From Dichloromethanomonas sp964477085 (GTDB taxonomy: Bacteria > Bacillota > Desulfitobacteriia > Desulfitobacteriales > Syntrophobotulaceae), in the NCBI GenBank assembly GCA_964477085.1, contig CAYZDF010000014.1, positions 1-51,453 of the forward strand: 51,453 nucleotides of DNA, read 5' to 3'. A program made the translations under genes and the position numbers. Positions 23,698 through 32,934 of the stretch are shown one piece after another (position 1 is the stretch's first letter; the number at the start of each line of letters is the position of its first letter). The notes under the pieces were generated by a model. The model made no database searches and was not told the origin of the DNA. It was given only the letters and a program-made list of their open reading frames with translations.

Positions 23698-24153
23698 CTA
23701 CCCGTCCTTTCGTCCCCAATCATAGGGTATGTCCTCCGTATAGGGAGCAATCCGGTAATCGTCAGGACCTTCGTAATTGTAAGGATAATCGGGAATATTG
23801 ACGACGAGCGCTTCCGCAGTCCCAATCGCTTTTATTCCATGCGCTATTTCGGGCGGGATATGCAGTACCATGGGGTTATGCTCGCCCATAAAAAACTCGT
23901 TAATCTCCCCTTGCGTTGTAGAATTTTCCCTCCGGTCATATAAAACGATTTTCGCCATCCCTTTCACAACACACATATTATCTGTTTGGAGTTTATGGAA
24001 ATGCCATCCTTTAACCGCTTGCGGGTAACATGTAGTCAGATAGACCTGGCCAAAACCAATAAATAGTTCATCGTCACAACGTAATATTTCCATCAACCTG
24101 CCTCTCTCATCTGGCAGGACTTTTAATTTTTTGGTTCTTACTCCGTCAATCAT
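23698..24153 (-). CDS. RmlC-like cupin, dTDP-sugar epimerase family
   Basis: 151-residue single-domain cupin related to dTDP-4-dehydrorhamnose 3,5-epimerase. Visible family features are the DERGRLMEILR segment near residue 15, KGWHFHKLQTDNMCVVKG in the middle with the conserved histidine pair, and the late HIPPEIAHGIKAIG. It is shorter than full RmlC (about 180), so it may be a WxcM/FdtA-type isomerase or epimerase. It is divergent from the glycosyltransferase gene at 24336. Together with the RmlD-like gene at 42742 it suggests a deoxysugar branch, but RmlA and RmlB are not in the window. Confidence 0.75.
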   Translation of the reverse strand: MIDGVRTKKLKVLPDERGRLMEILRCDDELFIGFGQVYLTTCYPQAVKGWHFHKLQTDNMCVVKGMAKIVLYDRRENSTTQGEINEFFMGEHNPMVLHIPPEIAHGIKAIGTAEALVVNIPDYPYNYEGPDDYRIAPYTEDIPYDWGRKDG

Positions 24154-24335
24154 CCGCTATTCTCTCCTTCTCAGCTCAGGGCTAAAATTCTGATTTCTTT
24201 GAAAAATTGATATTAATATATCGTATTATTGATTACTCAAGATTGTGCCGATTATCCCACAGGAAAAAACTCGGCTTTAACATAATGACGGGTTGTCTCA
24301 TATGATGAGGGAAACAGCATGAGTGAGGGATTAAT

Positions 24336-25109
24336 TTGAGTACAGTTTCTATCATTTTAACCAGTTATAACAAACCCAGGTACGTCGGAAAAGCAATCGA
24401 AGGCATTTTAAATCAAACCTACCCTGACTTTGAACTCTGGTTAATGGATGATAACTCTGATGGAGAAACGCAGAAAGTCATATCATCCTATCTGAAAGAT
24501 GAAAGAATACGATATTTCCGAAGCAATATTACGGAAATCTCCGCAAGAGCGGAAAAGATTCGTTATGCCGTACTGATTAACAAAGCCCTGGAATTAAGCC
24601 AGGGAAAATATATCTCCTACGCGACCGATGATAATGTCTACTACCCTGAACGCTTGGAAAAAATGGTCGGCATGCTGGAAGCCAACCCTGAAATCAACAT
24701 TGTTTATTCTTCCTCCAGAGTGGTCTTTCTTGATGAAGAAGGTAAACTTAAAAATACGATGCATCGCATGGCCAAATCTGTCACTTCGCTTGCTTCCTGC
24801 CAGGTTGACCATTGTTCAGTCATGCACAGAGCGGATATTTTGCCGGTCATCTATCAGCGATGGGGTTCTTACTGGGATGAAGATCCGGAGTTTTATTTCA
24901 TTGGCGATGCCAGGTTTTTCTGGCGGCTCTGTCATTATTGGCCTTTTTATCCCCTTCCGGAAATTATGGACGACAACTACCTGACAGCAGAATCCCTGCA
25001 TACCCAGCTAAAGTCTCAGGAAAAAAAACCTTTGCTTCGGCTTCTGCCTGAACAAAGAACCTGCAAAGAATTGCGGGATCACTTAAAAAGCTTACAGAGT
25101 AAAAAATGA
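24336..25109 (+). CDS. family 2 glycosyltransferase
   Basis: 257-residue GT-A glycosyltransferase. SIILTSYNKPRYVGKAIEGI at the N-terminus is the nucleotide-binding beta-alpha unit, LMDDNSDGET follows, and YATDDNVYYPERLEKMV takes the DxD position. The start is TTG at 24336 behind GAGGGA; no in-frame ATG is better placed. It is probably cytoplasmic, adding a sugar to a lipid carrier or a protein. A strong hairpin 55 bases after its stop separates it from the PseB-like gene. Confidence 0.85.
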   Translation: MSTVSIILTSYNKPRYVGKAIEGILNQTYPDFELWLMDDNSDGETQKVISSYLKDERIRYFRSNITEISARAEKIRYAVLINKALELSQGKYISYATDDNVYYPERLEKMVGMLEANPEINIVYSSSRVVFLDEEGKLKNTMHRMAKSVTSLASCQVDHCSVMHRADILPVIYQRWGSYWDEDPEFYFIGDARFFWRLCHYWPFYPLPEIMDDNYLTAESLHTQLKSQEKKPLLRLLPEQRTCKELRDHLKSLQSKK

Positions 25110-25164
25110 GATACAAAACAGAAATAAGCAAAGAAATAAGACCAATCAGAAAATTTGTCCAAAG

Positions 25165-25189
25165 GCTGACAAGCAATCCGCTTGTCAGC
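25165..25189 (+). terminator. strong hairpin after the glycosyltransferase gene
   Basis: GCTGACAAGC (25165-25174) and GCTTGTCAGC (25180-25189) form a perfect 10-bp stem with a five-base loop. The following TTCATATT is a poor T run, so termination may be partial. Confidence 0.55.
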
Positions 25190-25242
25190 TTCATATTATA
25201 GGATCAAGAAGGTTAAAAATCTTGAGAACTTGAGGAGTGGCC

Positions 25243-26241
25243 ATGTTTTTTAAGAATAAAAAAATCTTACTCATAGGAGGAACCGGTTCAGTCGGCAAAA
25301 ATCTTCTCCACCATATTTTGACGGAGAATCCGGAGGTCGTGAGAATCTTCAGCCGGGACGAATACAAGCAATATCTGCTGCAAAACAAATTGGGAACAAG
25401 GAAAAATGTCCGTTATCTGATCGGAGATGTCCGTGACTATGACCGGGTCTTAAGTGCCATGAAAGATATTGATTATGTATTTCATGCCGCCGCCTTAAAG
25501 CATGTGCCTGCCTGTGAATACAATCCCTATGAAGCCGTGTTAACCAATATCGTAGGCTCCCACAATGTCCTGAAAGCGGCTATGGCCTTAAAAGTAAAGA
25601 AAGTCACTTTTACGAGTACGGACAAAGCCATCTCTCCTACCAACACCTATGGGGCTACCAAACTCACCACCGAACGGATGATTATCTCTTCGGAAAACAG
25701 TAAAGGCAGGAGCCCAACGATTTTCTCCATTGTCCGTTTCGGCAATATCATTGGCTCCCGCGGTTCCGTCGTCCCGTTATTCGTGAACCAGATATTACAG
25801 GACAAAAAGGTAACCGTCACCCATCAGGCCATGAGCCGTTTTATGATGACAGCGGATCAAGCTACCCGGTTAACCATCAAGGCCATGAAAGAAGCCCGGG
25901 GCGGGGAGATCTTTGTCTTAAAAATGCCGGTGATAGTCCTGCAGGACCTTGTAAAAGTGGTCACCGAAGAAACCTGCCGAAAATACAACATCGATTTTAG
26001 GGAAATCGTGCTGAAAGAGATCGGCATCAGGCCCGGCGAAAAAATGTACGAAGAATTAATGACGTACGATGAATCCTTAAATGCTTTGGAATTACCGGAT
26101 ATGTTTATTATTCCGTCCCGCCCGGAACACGTTTATTCAAATACGCCTAAGGCTCAACCGGGGACTTACAGCTCCTCCGGTCAAAAAAACCTGACCTCGG
26201 AAGAAGTCCGTCAACTCATTTTAGCTGAAAACTTGATTTAA
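25243..26241 (+). CDS. UDP-GlcNAc 4,6-dehydratase, PseB-like
   Basis: Extended SDR of the CapD/FlaA1/PseB group, about 332 residues. The protein opens with MFFKNKKILLIGGTGSVGKN (Rossmann GGTGSVG), then has GDVRDYDRV, HAAALKHVPACEYNP, the catalytic TSTDKA and YGATK segments, and RFGNIIGSRGSVVP. PseB removes water from UDP-GlcNAc to give the 4-keto-6-deoxy sugar, the first step of pseudaminic acid synthesis. GAGGAG stands five bases before ATG 25243; the in-frame GTG at 25237 lies inside this site and is unlikely to be used. It opens a run of + strand genes to 34902. Confidence 0.88.
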   Translation: MFFKNKKILLIGGTGSVGKNLLHHILTENPEVVRIFSRDEYKQYLLQNKLGTRKNVRYLIGDVRDYDRVLSAMKDIDYVFHAAALKHVPACEYNPYEAVLTNIVGSHNVLKAAMALKVKKVTFTSTDKAISPTNTYGATKLTTERMIISSENSKGRSPTIFSIVRFGNIIGSRGSVVPLFVNQILQDKKVTVTHQAMSRFMMTADQATRLTIKAMKEARGGEIFVLKMPVIVLQDLVKVVTEETCRKYNIDFREIVLKEIGIRPGEKMYEELMTYDESLNALELPDMFIIPSRPEHVYSNTPKAQPGTYSSSGQKNLTSEEVRQLILAENLI

Positions 26242-26253
26242 GGAGGAAGTAAA

Positions 26254-27210
26254 TTGAAAGTCTTAGTTACAGGCGGCGCTGGATTTATTGGCAGATGGGT
26301 TGTCGCCGGATTGTTAAAAGATCAGCACCAGGTATGGGCATTGGATAATTTGGCGAATGGCCGAATCGATAATCTTGTAGAATTTATGTCCGATTCTCAG
26401 TCCTTTCATTTCCAAAAAGGCGATATTAATGACCCTGATCTATTAGATTCCCTTTTTCAGAACGACTTTGATCTTTGCTTTCATTTGGCGGCCAGTATCA
26501 ATGTTCAGGACAGTATCGATGATCCCCAGACGACGTTTGCCAATGATACGCTGGGTACCTTTCGCGTCTTAGAAAAATGTCGGCACTATCGGGTAAAAAT
26601 GGTTTTTATCAGCACCTGTATGGTCTATGACGCGGCCCATGATTCCTGGGGTATTTCCGAAGATCACCCGACGAAGCCTGCTTCACCCTATGCAGGTTCC
26701 AAAATAGCTGCGGAAAACCTTGTGCTCTCCTATTATTATGCCTACGCTTTACCCGTTGTCATCGTCCGACCATTTAACACCTATGGACCTTTTCAAAAAT
26801 CCGGCGGTGAAGGCGGCGTGGTGGCTATCTTTATTAAGAATAAACTGGAAAATAAGCCATTGACAATCTATGGTGACGGCTCGCAGACCCGGGACCTCTT
26901 ATATGTTGAAGACTGTGCCGACTTTATCGCAGCTGCAGGGTATTCCCAATCAGCAGAGGGACAAATCCTGAACGCAGGGCTCGGTCGTGATATCTCGATT
27001 AATGAGCTGGCAGGTCTTATCATGGAGGATCCCAGCAAGATCAAGCATCTCGCTCATATCCATCCTCAAAGTGAAATCCGGAAATTGCTGTGCAATTATG
27101 CGAAAGCCAAAACAATGCTGGACTGGGAGCCGAAAATAAGTCTGGAAGATGGAATCCGGAGAACGGAAGAATGGATCATAAAGGAGTATCAAGAAAATGG
27201 GAGATTTTGA
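26254..27210 (+). CDS. NAD-dependent nucleotide-sugar epimerase/dehydratase
   Basis: Extended SDR of 318 residues with TGGAGFIG at about residue 6, GDINDPDLL, STCMVYD as the catalytic serine region, YAGSK as the Tyr-x-x-x-Lys pair, and RPFNTYGPFQ. It resembles UDP-glucose 4-epimerase or GDP-sugar dehydratases, including the legionaminic-type LegB; the exact substrate cannot be set by eye. TTG start behind AGGAGG, 12 bases after the PseB-like gene. It overlaps the next gene by 14 bases, so the three are one operon. Confidence 0.85.
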   Translation: MKVLVTGGAGFIGRWVVAGLLKDQHQVWALDNLANGRIDNLVEFMSDSQSFHFQKGDINDPDLLDSLFQNDFDLCFHLAASINVQDSIDDPQTTFANDTLGTFRVLEKCRHYRVKMVFISTCMVYDAAHDSWGISEDHPTKPASPYAGSKIAAENLVLSYYYAYALPVVIVRPFNTYGPFQKSGGEGGVVAIFIKNKLENKPLTIYGDGSQTRDLLYVEDCADFIAAAGYSQSAEGQILNAGLGRDISINELAGLIMEDPSKIKHLAHIHPQSEIRKLLCNYAKAKTMLDWEPKISLEDGIRRTEEWIIKEYQENGRF

Positions 27211-28399
27211 TGAACTGGCAATTCGTGGCGGGCAGCCTGTCAGGGAGAAATATTTACCCTATGGCCGGCAATGGGTGGACAAAGAAGACATTCAAACCGT
27301 GGTTAATATTTTGCAGGGAGACTATATCACGACCGGACCCGCTGTTGACGCCTTCGAGCAAGATATTGCCGCTTATACCGGGGCAAAATATGCGGTAGCT
27401 TTTGCCAATGGCACTGCCGCCCTGCATGGTGCCTGCTTTGCCGCCGGAATTGAGCCGGGCGATGAAGTCATCACTTCCCCCCTGACTTTTGCCGCCAGTG
27501 CCAATTGTATCCTTTACCTTGGGGGTACCCCGGTCTTTGCCGATATTGATCCCCTCACTTTAAACATTGATCCTTCAGCAATCAAAAAATTAATTACCCC
27601 CAAAACCAAAGCCATTATCCCTGTCGATTTTGCGGGATTGCCCGTCGATCTTAAGGCCATCCGGGCAATTGCCCAAGAGCATAACCTAATCGTCATCGAA
27701 GATGCCGCTCACGCCCTGGGAGCCTCTTATAAAAACAGAAAAATCGGCACCATCAGTGATATGACGATGTTCAGTTTTCATCCCGTTAAGGGTATTACCA
27801 CCGGTGAAGGCGGGATTATTACTACAGACCGACAAGAGTATTACCGGAAGCTAAGACAGTTCAGAACCCACGGGATTACCCGGGAAGCCGGTCAGTTACG
27901 AGAACATCATGGGCCCTGGTATTATGAAATGCAATACCTGGGCTATAATTACCGGATGACGGATATCCAGGCAGCTTTGGGCTCTAGCCAGTTAAAGAAA
28001 CTGGATTCTTTTATTCAAAAAAGACGTAGCTATGCCGAAACGTACACCCGGGCTTTCCAAACGATGCCGGAAATTATTTGTCCGCATGAGCCCCCGGGAG
28101 GTTCTTCCGCCTGGCATTTGTATGTGATCCGCCTTAACCTTGATTATTTGCGGGTGGGACGCAAGGATATCTTTGAGGCTCTTATTAAAGAAAATATCGG
28201 TGTCAACGTCCATTATATTCCGGTATATTACCATCCCTATTACCGGGAACTGGATTACCCCACAGGCCTATGCCCGCAGGCAGAAAAGATTTATGAAGGA
28301 ATCATCACGCTGCCCCTTTTTCCGGCGATGACACAGCAGGACCTTAAAGATGTGATTAGGGCACTGAAAAAGGTAATCTCGTATTACGCTAAAAACTAA
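27197..28399 (+). CDS. DegT/DnrJ/EryC1 aminotransferase, PseC-like
   Basis: 400-residue PLP-dependent sugar aminotransferase. It has the N-terminal LPYGRQWVDKEDIQTVV, GDYITTGPAVDAFE, FANGTAALHGA, VIEDAAHALGA, the Schiff-base lysine in FSFHPVKGITTGEGG, and YNYRMTDIQAALG. This matches PseC (and SpsC of the Bacillus spore-coat operon), which aminates the 4-keto sugar made by PseB. AAGGAG ten bases before the ATG. It starts inside the preceding epimerase gene. Confidence 0.9.
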   Translation: MGDFDELAIRGGQPVREKYLPYGRQWVDKEDIQTVVNILQGDYITTGPAVDAFEQDIAAYTGAKYAVAFANGTAALHGACFAAGIEPGDEVITSPLTFAASANCILYLGGTPVFADIDPLTLNIDPSAIKKLITPKTKAIIPVDFAGLPVDLKAIRAIAQEHNLIVIEDAAHALGASYKNRKIGTISDMTMFSFHPVKGITTGEGGIITTDRQEYYRKLRQFRTHGITREAGQLREHHGPWYYEMQYLGYNYRMTDIQAALGSSQLKKLDSFIQKRRSYAETYTRAFQTMPEIICPHEPPGGSSAWHLYVIRLNLDYLRVGRKDIFEALIKENIGVNVHYIPVYYHPYYRELDYPTGLCPQAEKIYEGIITLPLFPAMTQQDLKDVIRALKKVISYYAKN

Positions 28400-28420
28400 T
28401 GCCTAAGAAGGTGAAAATTA

Positions 28421-29206
28421 ATGAAACGGGAAAAGCATACGGCTTTGGTCTTGGCAAGTTCTTCCGGCCTTGGTTTGGCCGCCGCCGAAGCTTTATATCG
28501 TGACGGGCACAATATCATTATCTGCAGCAGTAGCCCGAAGCTCTACCAAGCAGAGAAAGCACTGAAAAATACTGACAGCGGGGCAGAGATTTTAGCCATC
28601 CCGGCAGATGTTACCTGTATCAGTGATTTAAACAATTTGATCTGTGAAGGGCGAAGGAAATTCGGGGTTATTGATATCCTGTTTTCCAACGGGCCCGGCC
28701 CCAAGCCTGGGTCTTTCGTCGACCTCAGGGTTGACGATTATGTCCAAGCCCATCATGATCTCCTGCTTCCCGTCGTCTATACTACACAGCAGCTTATCCC
28801 GGAAATGGTTTCCCAAAAATGGGGACGCATTATCATGAATACTTCCATCACCGCCAAAGAACCATCGTTATCCCTGCTGCTGTCCAATGTCTACCGTGCC
28901 GGGTTGGTTGCCTTTGCCAAAACGCTTGCCCTGCAGCTGGCTCCCGACAATATTACGGTTAACACACTTGGCCCAGCTGCCTTCCGTACGGAAAGAGCCC
29001 TGCAGCTTATTCAGGACGCTGCCTGCAAACAGGGCCGCAATCCTGACGAAATTGAACGGGAGAATACAGCCTGCCTGCCGATGAAGCACTATAACGATCC
29101 TGCAGAATTCGGGAGTATCGTAGCCTTTCTGGCCGGTGAGACTGCCGGTGCCCTCACCGGTTCATTTATTGCTGTTGACGGCGGTATATCCCATTCTGTG
29201 TTTTAA
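28421..29206 (+). CDS. short-chain dehydrogenase-like protein with an altered active site
   Basis: 261-residue classical SDR fold. LVLASSSGLGLAAAEAL replaces the usual TGxxxGxG motif, IPADVTCISDLNNLI binds the adenine, and FSNGPGPKPGSFVD takes the NNAG position. The catalytic segment reads TSITAKEP...LLSNVYRAGLVAFAKTLA: the tyrosine is followed by RAGL, so the lysine four residues later is missing. A subgroup of SDRs shows the same SN..R.....KTLA pattern. Role in the sugar pathway is unknown. AAGGTG ribosome site; 21 bases after the PseC-like gene. Confidence 0.8.
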   Translation: MKREKHTALVLASSSGLGLAAAEALYRDGHNIIICSSSPKLYQAEKALKNTDSGAEILAIPADVTCISDLNNLICEGRRKFGVIDILFSNGPGPKPGSFVDLRVDDYVQAHHDLLLPVVYTTQQLIPEMVSQKWGRIIMNTSITAKEPSLSLLLSNVYRAGLVAFAKTLALQLAPDNITVNTLGPAAFRTERALQLIQDAACKQGRNPDEIERENTACLPMKHYNDPAEFGSIVAFLAGETAGALTGSFIAVDGGISHSVF

Positions 29207-29245
29207 AGACGTATTCGCCCATTGATATTGGAGGAAGTGGAAAGT

Positions 29246-30268
29246 ATGGTTTCATTTTCTATCGGCCAACGGGTAATCGGCGGGAATGCACCTGTTTTTG
29301 TCATTGCCGAGGCCGGAATCAATCACGCAGGTTCCTTTCAGGAAGCAGAAAAGATGGTTGATGTGGCTGCAGAGTGCCAAGCCGATGCTGTCTCTTTCCA
29401 GCATATCGCCTGGGATGAGATTAACAGTACGCTCATGAAGGGTAAGAAGAATAATGAATGGGACAGTTGGCGCCTAAGCGATGAGCAGATCGTCCGGCTG
29501 TTTGAACAGGCTCATGCTTTAGACCTAACTGTAACCGCCTGTGTGGCGGACTTAGCTGCACTAAGGTTTATTGTCCGGGCCGGTGCCGATTTTCTCAAGA
29601 TCGTCAGCGGCGACCTTACCTGTCATCCTTTTTTGGCAGCATGTGCCCGTACCGGATTACCTATTTTTCTTTCCACGGGAAATGCGCTGCTGCCTGAGAT
29701 CGAAGACGCTGTAAAAGTTATCGAAAATGCAGGCGGCAGCAAAATTGTCATTTATCAGACCAACAGTAAATATCCGACGCCTCCGGAAGAAGTGAACCTC
29801 AGGGCAATGGAAGTTCTTCACCGCTACAACTATCCGGTTGGTTTTTGTGACCATACAGCCGGCCCCGCTGTTTCCCTGGCGGCCGCAGCCTTGGGGGCCC
29901 GAGTTATTGAAAAGCATTTCAGCTTGGATCCTACGGTAAAAAGACCGGATTATGAAGTATCCATCGGCCCACAAGAGTTATGCCGTTTTATTTCAGAATT
30001 AAGAGACATCGAGAAAGCCATTGGTCTACCGGTTAAACAGCGCTACCCGGATGAGGATTATCTATCCACACGCCGCTCGATCTATTTCGAGAGGGACTTA
30101 CGGCAAGGTCATCGGCTTCAATGGAACGACCTTTCCTATAAGCGCCCCGGAATAGGCACCCGGCCTGCCGAGGCTGAAAAATTTGTGGGAAGGGTACTGA
30201 ACTGCCCTGTAAAAAAAGGGGAATTGCTATTGGAGAATATGCTGAAGCCTCCGGAACAGAACTCTTAA
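29246..30268 (+). CDS. NeuB-family nonulosonic acid synthase
   Basis: About 340 residues. A TIM-barrel NeuB domain (PVFVIAEAGINHAGS, DFLKIVSGDLT, FLSTGNAL, FCDHTAGP, VIEKHFSLD) is followed by a C-terminal SAF antifreeze-like domain (RSIYFERDLRQGHRL, YKRPGIGTRPAE). It condenses a hexosamine-derived sugar with phosphoenolpyruvate into a nine-carbon acid, like NeuB, LegI, PseI or SpsE. The intact RPG motif in its SAF domain is a useful comparison for the broken copy at 38254. ATG 29246 is preferred (GGAGG eleven bases upstream); an in-frame TTG at 29222 is less likely. Confidence 0.88.
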   Translation: MVSFSIGQRVIGGNAPVFVIAEAGINHAGSFQEAEKMVDVAAECQADAVSFQHIAWDEINSTLMKGKKNNEWDSWRLSDEQIVRLFEQAHALDLTVTACVADLAALRFIVRAGADFLKIVSGDLTCHPFLAACARTGLPIFLSTGNALLPEIEDAVKVIENAGGSKIVIYQTNSKYPTPPEEVNLRAMEVLHRYNYPVGFCDHTAGPAVSLAAAALGARVIEKHFSLDPTVKRPDYEVSIGPQELCRFISELRDIEKAIGLPVKQRYPDEDYLSTRRSIYFERDLRQGHRLQWNDLSYKRPGIGTRPAEAEKFVGRVLNCPVKKGELLLENMLKPPEQNS

Positions 30269-30292
30269 CTCACGCCAGAAAGGGGATACGTG

Positions 30293-31327
30293 ATGAAGGG
30301 AAACCCCGTCCTCTTATTCCGCACCGACGCCTCCGAAGAAATCGGGATCGGTCATATCATGCGATGTTTGGCTTTAGCCCAAACCTTTCAGGATCTGGGA
30401 TCGCAGGTCGTTTTTCTCTGTCGGAAGATCCCTCAAAAGCTACAAGTATTGCTATACAAAGAGCATATGGAAGTTGTGGTATTCTTCGTTGACCAAGCCG
30501 GCAGTATCGAAGATGCCGAAATTACCGCTCGGATTGCTCAGACCCTGAAAACGGACTGGGTCATTGCCGACGGCTATAGCTTCGACGCTCTGTATCAAAA
30601 GATTATTAAGGATAACCATCTCAACCTGATGATGCTCGATGATTACGGACACGCCAATCATTATGCTGCTGACATTATTTTGAATCCCGGTATTCATCCT
30701 GATCCGGACGTTTACCAACACCGGGAGCCCTCTGCCCAATTACTATTGGGGCCGCAATACTTTTCCTTACGGCGCGAATTCCTGAAAACTTGCAGGTATC
30801 CCAAACGAATACCCGCTAAAGGAAAGAGAGTCTTGGTCACGCTGGGAGGAGCAGATCCAAATCAGGTAACCTTAAAGGTTATCGAAAGCCTGAAACAAAT
30901 GGACCATCTACTGAAAATATGTGTCGTGGTCGGACCATCCTATGTCCACCCCGATCAGTTGAAATCTGCTGTTGACCGGAGCCAAATCCTTCTGCTGCAG
31001 GATGTAGACAATATGGCTGAATTAATGTCCTGGGCGGATATCGGCATCTCTGCCGGGGGGGTAACCTTGGCGGAGATGGCTTATCTGGGACTACCCGCTG
31101 TTATTATCCAAACAGCCGAAAACCAGGCTGCTTGCAAGTATTATGACACAAAATACGGCACCTCCTTTTTTTTGGGAGATGCCGGAACGGTTACGAAAGA
31201 TCAGATCCTTGATGCTGTCAGGTCGCTGTACCAAGATCCCTGGAAACGTCAGCAGATGAGGGAAAACGGCTGGAAGTTGATCGATGGGAACGGTGGCCGG
31301 AGGGTCTATGAGGCGTTAATGGAATAA
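30293..31327 (+). CDS. PseG-like UDP-sugar hydrolase
   Basis: About 344 residues, GT-B-like fold related to MurG. It contains FRTDASEEIGIGHIMRCLALA (PseG N-terminal motif with the catalytic His in IGHIMR), ADGYSFDALYQ, MLDDYGHANHYAADIILNPG and LVTLGGADPNQVT, then ISAGGVTLAEMAYLGLP. PseG removes UDP from the diacetamido sugar just before the synthase step; SpsG is the spore-coat counterpart. AGGGG precedes a GTG-ATG pair; ATG 30293 is better spaced. 24 bases after the NeuB-like gene. Confidence 0.9.
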   Translation: MKGNPVLLFRTDASEEIGIGHIMRCLALAQTFQDLGSQVVFLCRKIPQKLQVLLYKEHMEVVVFFVDQAGSIEDAEITARIAQTLKTDWVIADGYSFDALYQKIIKDNHLNLMMLDDYGHANHYAADIILNPGIHPDPDVYQHREPSAQLLLGPQYFSLRREFLKTCRYPKRIPAKGKRVLVTLGGADPNQVTLKVIESLKQMDHLLKICVVVGPSYVHPDQLKSAVDRSQILLLQDVDNMAELMSWADIGISAGGVTLAEMAYLGLPAVIIQTAENQAACKYYDTKYGTSFFLGDAGTVTKDQILDAVRSLYQDPWKRQQMRENGWKLIDGNGGRRVYEALME

Positions 31328-31470
31328 TAAACACTCTTAAAATTATCCCGGATACTGTAAGAGCCGTTCTATAATCATTTTCCGATGCCGCTGCATATCA
31401 TATTAAGACAAACTATGAAGCTACCCGAAGTAAAAAGCTTCCCCGGGCAACCGAGTGAGGAGAAGGATCA

Positions 31471-32898
31471 ATGCAAACACGCGAGTACCTGGAGAATTAT
31501 TGGTTATTGTTTCTGGATTTCCTTAAACTTTTCGGGGATTTGAATTATTACGGGGTCCCCTTGCCGCTGTTGGCAAACTTCTATCAATACCTGGATGGCA
31601 ATGTAAAGAAGGAACTGAATAGTCCTGATTTTAAGCAATATTTAACGCAAGAGAGCCTGCCGGAAGCTCAAACCCAACCAGAGTTTGAACGGTGGCTGGA
31701 AAAATTGAAAGCACCGTCAACACCGAAGCCTTTGCCCGGAAAAATACTCCTGTATTTTGATTATCTCCGCTTTTCCCCTTCCAGCTATCACTATTTTGAC
31801 CCGGTAGAAACCGTGATTCTGGCCCGTTGGCAGAAAGACAATCATCATGGGATACCGGTTCACAACATCAAAAAATATACACCTGAAAAGGCCCAGCAGG
31901 ACCTCACCGTATTGAAGAGCCAGACTGAGAAAAGCTTCCAGACCTTTGCAAGCCACTTTGTGTTCGGTACCCAATTCTTCTATGACACCTTCATGACAAG
32001 ACTGCCACTGATGATTGAAGGATTGGCGGCCATCAACCGGTATTTTGATCAGCATGCCGTTCGCTGCGTGATCGTAGGCACCACAGAAGATTTGTTCGCC
32101 AGGATTCTGACCCTGGTAGCCGCTAACAGAGGGATACCGAGTATCTGCCTGCAGCACGGCGTTCTTGGCGGAGATGAAGCTTATATTCCGGCCTTTGCAT
32201 CCTTAGTCGGCGTGTTTGGAAACTATGAGCGGGATTGGTACGTAAGAATGGGGATGCCTGAAGATCGTATTGCTATTACCGGCCACCCGCGTTTTGATGA
32301 TATTTTTACCCAACCGCACATGTCTAGGACTGAGTTCCATCAAAAGTTCGATTTGGACCCGGGTAAGACTACGATATTTCTCGCAACGCAACCCAATTTC
32401 CCTTCACTCTGGGATGGGTTGCTCAAAATTCTGGCCGAAAAAAGTCATTTGCAGATCGTGATTAAACCCCACCCCTTGGAATCTACCAAAAGCAAAAATC
32501 AGGAGTTCATAAAAGTCTACGAAAAATACGCAGCAAGATATCCGTCTGTCAAATTGATCCCCCAAAGAGATCTGAATATCAATGATTTTTTGGCCAATGC
32601 GGATGTCGTTGTCACTAACTTATCGACAGCCAGTATTGAAGCCATGCTGTTTGATAAACCATTGCTGCTGCTGACGGATGTTTATTTTGCTTTCTTTGAC
32701 AACCTTAGCGAATATGTATTTTCCGATCCGGCCCAGCTCGCAGCGCAAATCGACTCGGAGGCCAAAGTCAAAGAACTGCAAAGGAAAAGTATCAAAGCAA
32801 GAGAAGCTTTTATGCAATATGCCTACCCTAAGAAATTGTCCGGTCCAGTATTCCTTGAATTGGTGAAAAACCTAACCGGAAATCAATCTCCTTACTAA
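31471..32898 (+). CDS. GT-B fold glycosyltransferase or polyol-phosphate-transferase-like protein
   Basis: 475-residue soluble protein. The N-terminal 200 residues are not recognised. The C-terminal half has a GT-B / CDP-glycerol transferase pattern: GIPSICLQHGVLGGDEAY, GVFGNYERDWYVRMG, ITGHPRFDDI, LQIVIKPHPLES, and DVVVTNLSTASIEAMLFDKPLLL. Proteins of this type transfer sugars or glycerol-phosphate in surface carbohydrate synthesis. It may be the transferase for the nonulosonic acid made by this locus (inference). Separated from its neighbours by 140 and about 270 bases; copy 2 of the palindromic element follows it. Confidence 0.65.
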   Translation: MQTREYLENYWLLFLDFLKLFGDLNYYGVPLPLLANFYQYLDGNVKKELNSPDFKQYLTQESLPEAQTQPEFERWLEKLKAPSTPKPLPGKILLYFDYLRFSPSSYHYFDPVETVILARWQKDNHHGIPVHNIKKYTPEKAQQDLTVLKSQTEKSFQTFASHFVFGTQFFYDTFMTRLPLMIEGLAAINRYFDQHAVRCVIVGTTEDLFARILTLVAANRGIPSICLQHGVLGGDEAYIPAFASLVGVFGNYERDWYVRMGMPEDRIAITGHPRFDDIFTQPHMSRTEFHQKFDLDPGKTTIFLATQPNFPSLWDGLLKILAEKSHLQIVIKPHPLESTKSKNQEFIKVYEKYAARYPSVKLIPQRDLNINDFLANADVVVTNLSTASIEAMLFDKPLLLLTDVYFAFFDNLSEYVFSDPAQLAAQIDSEAKVKELQRKSIKAREAFMQYAYPKKLSGPVFLELVKNLTGNQSPY

Positions 32899-32934
32899 TA
32901 TATCATTCTTGAATTCTTTTTACACCTCAAATCA

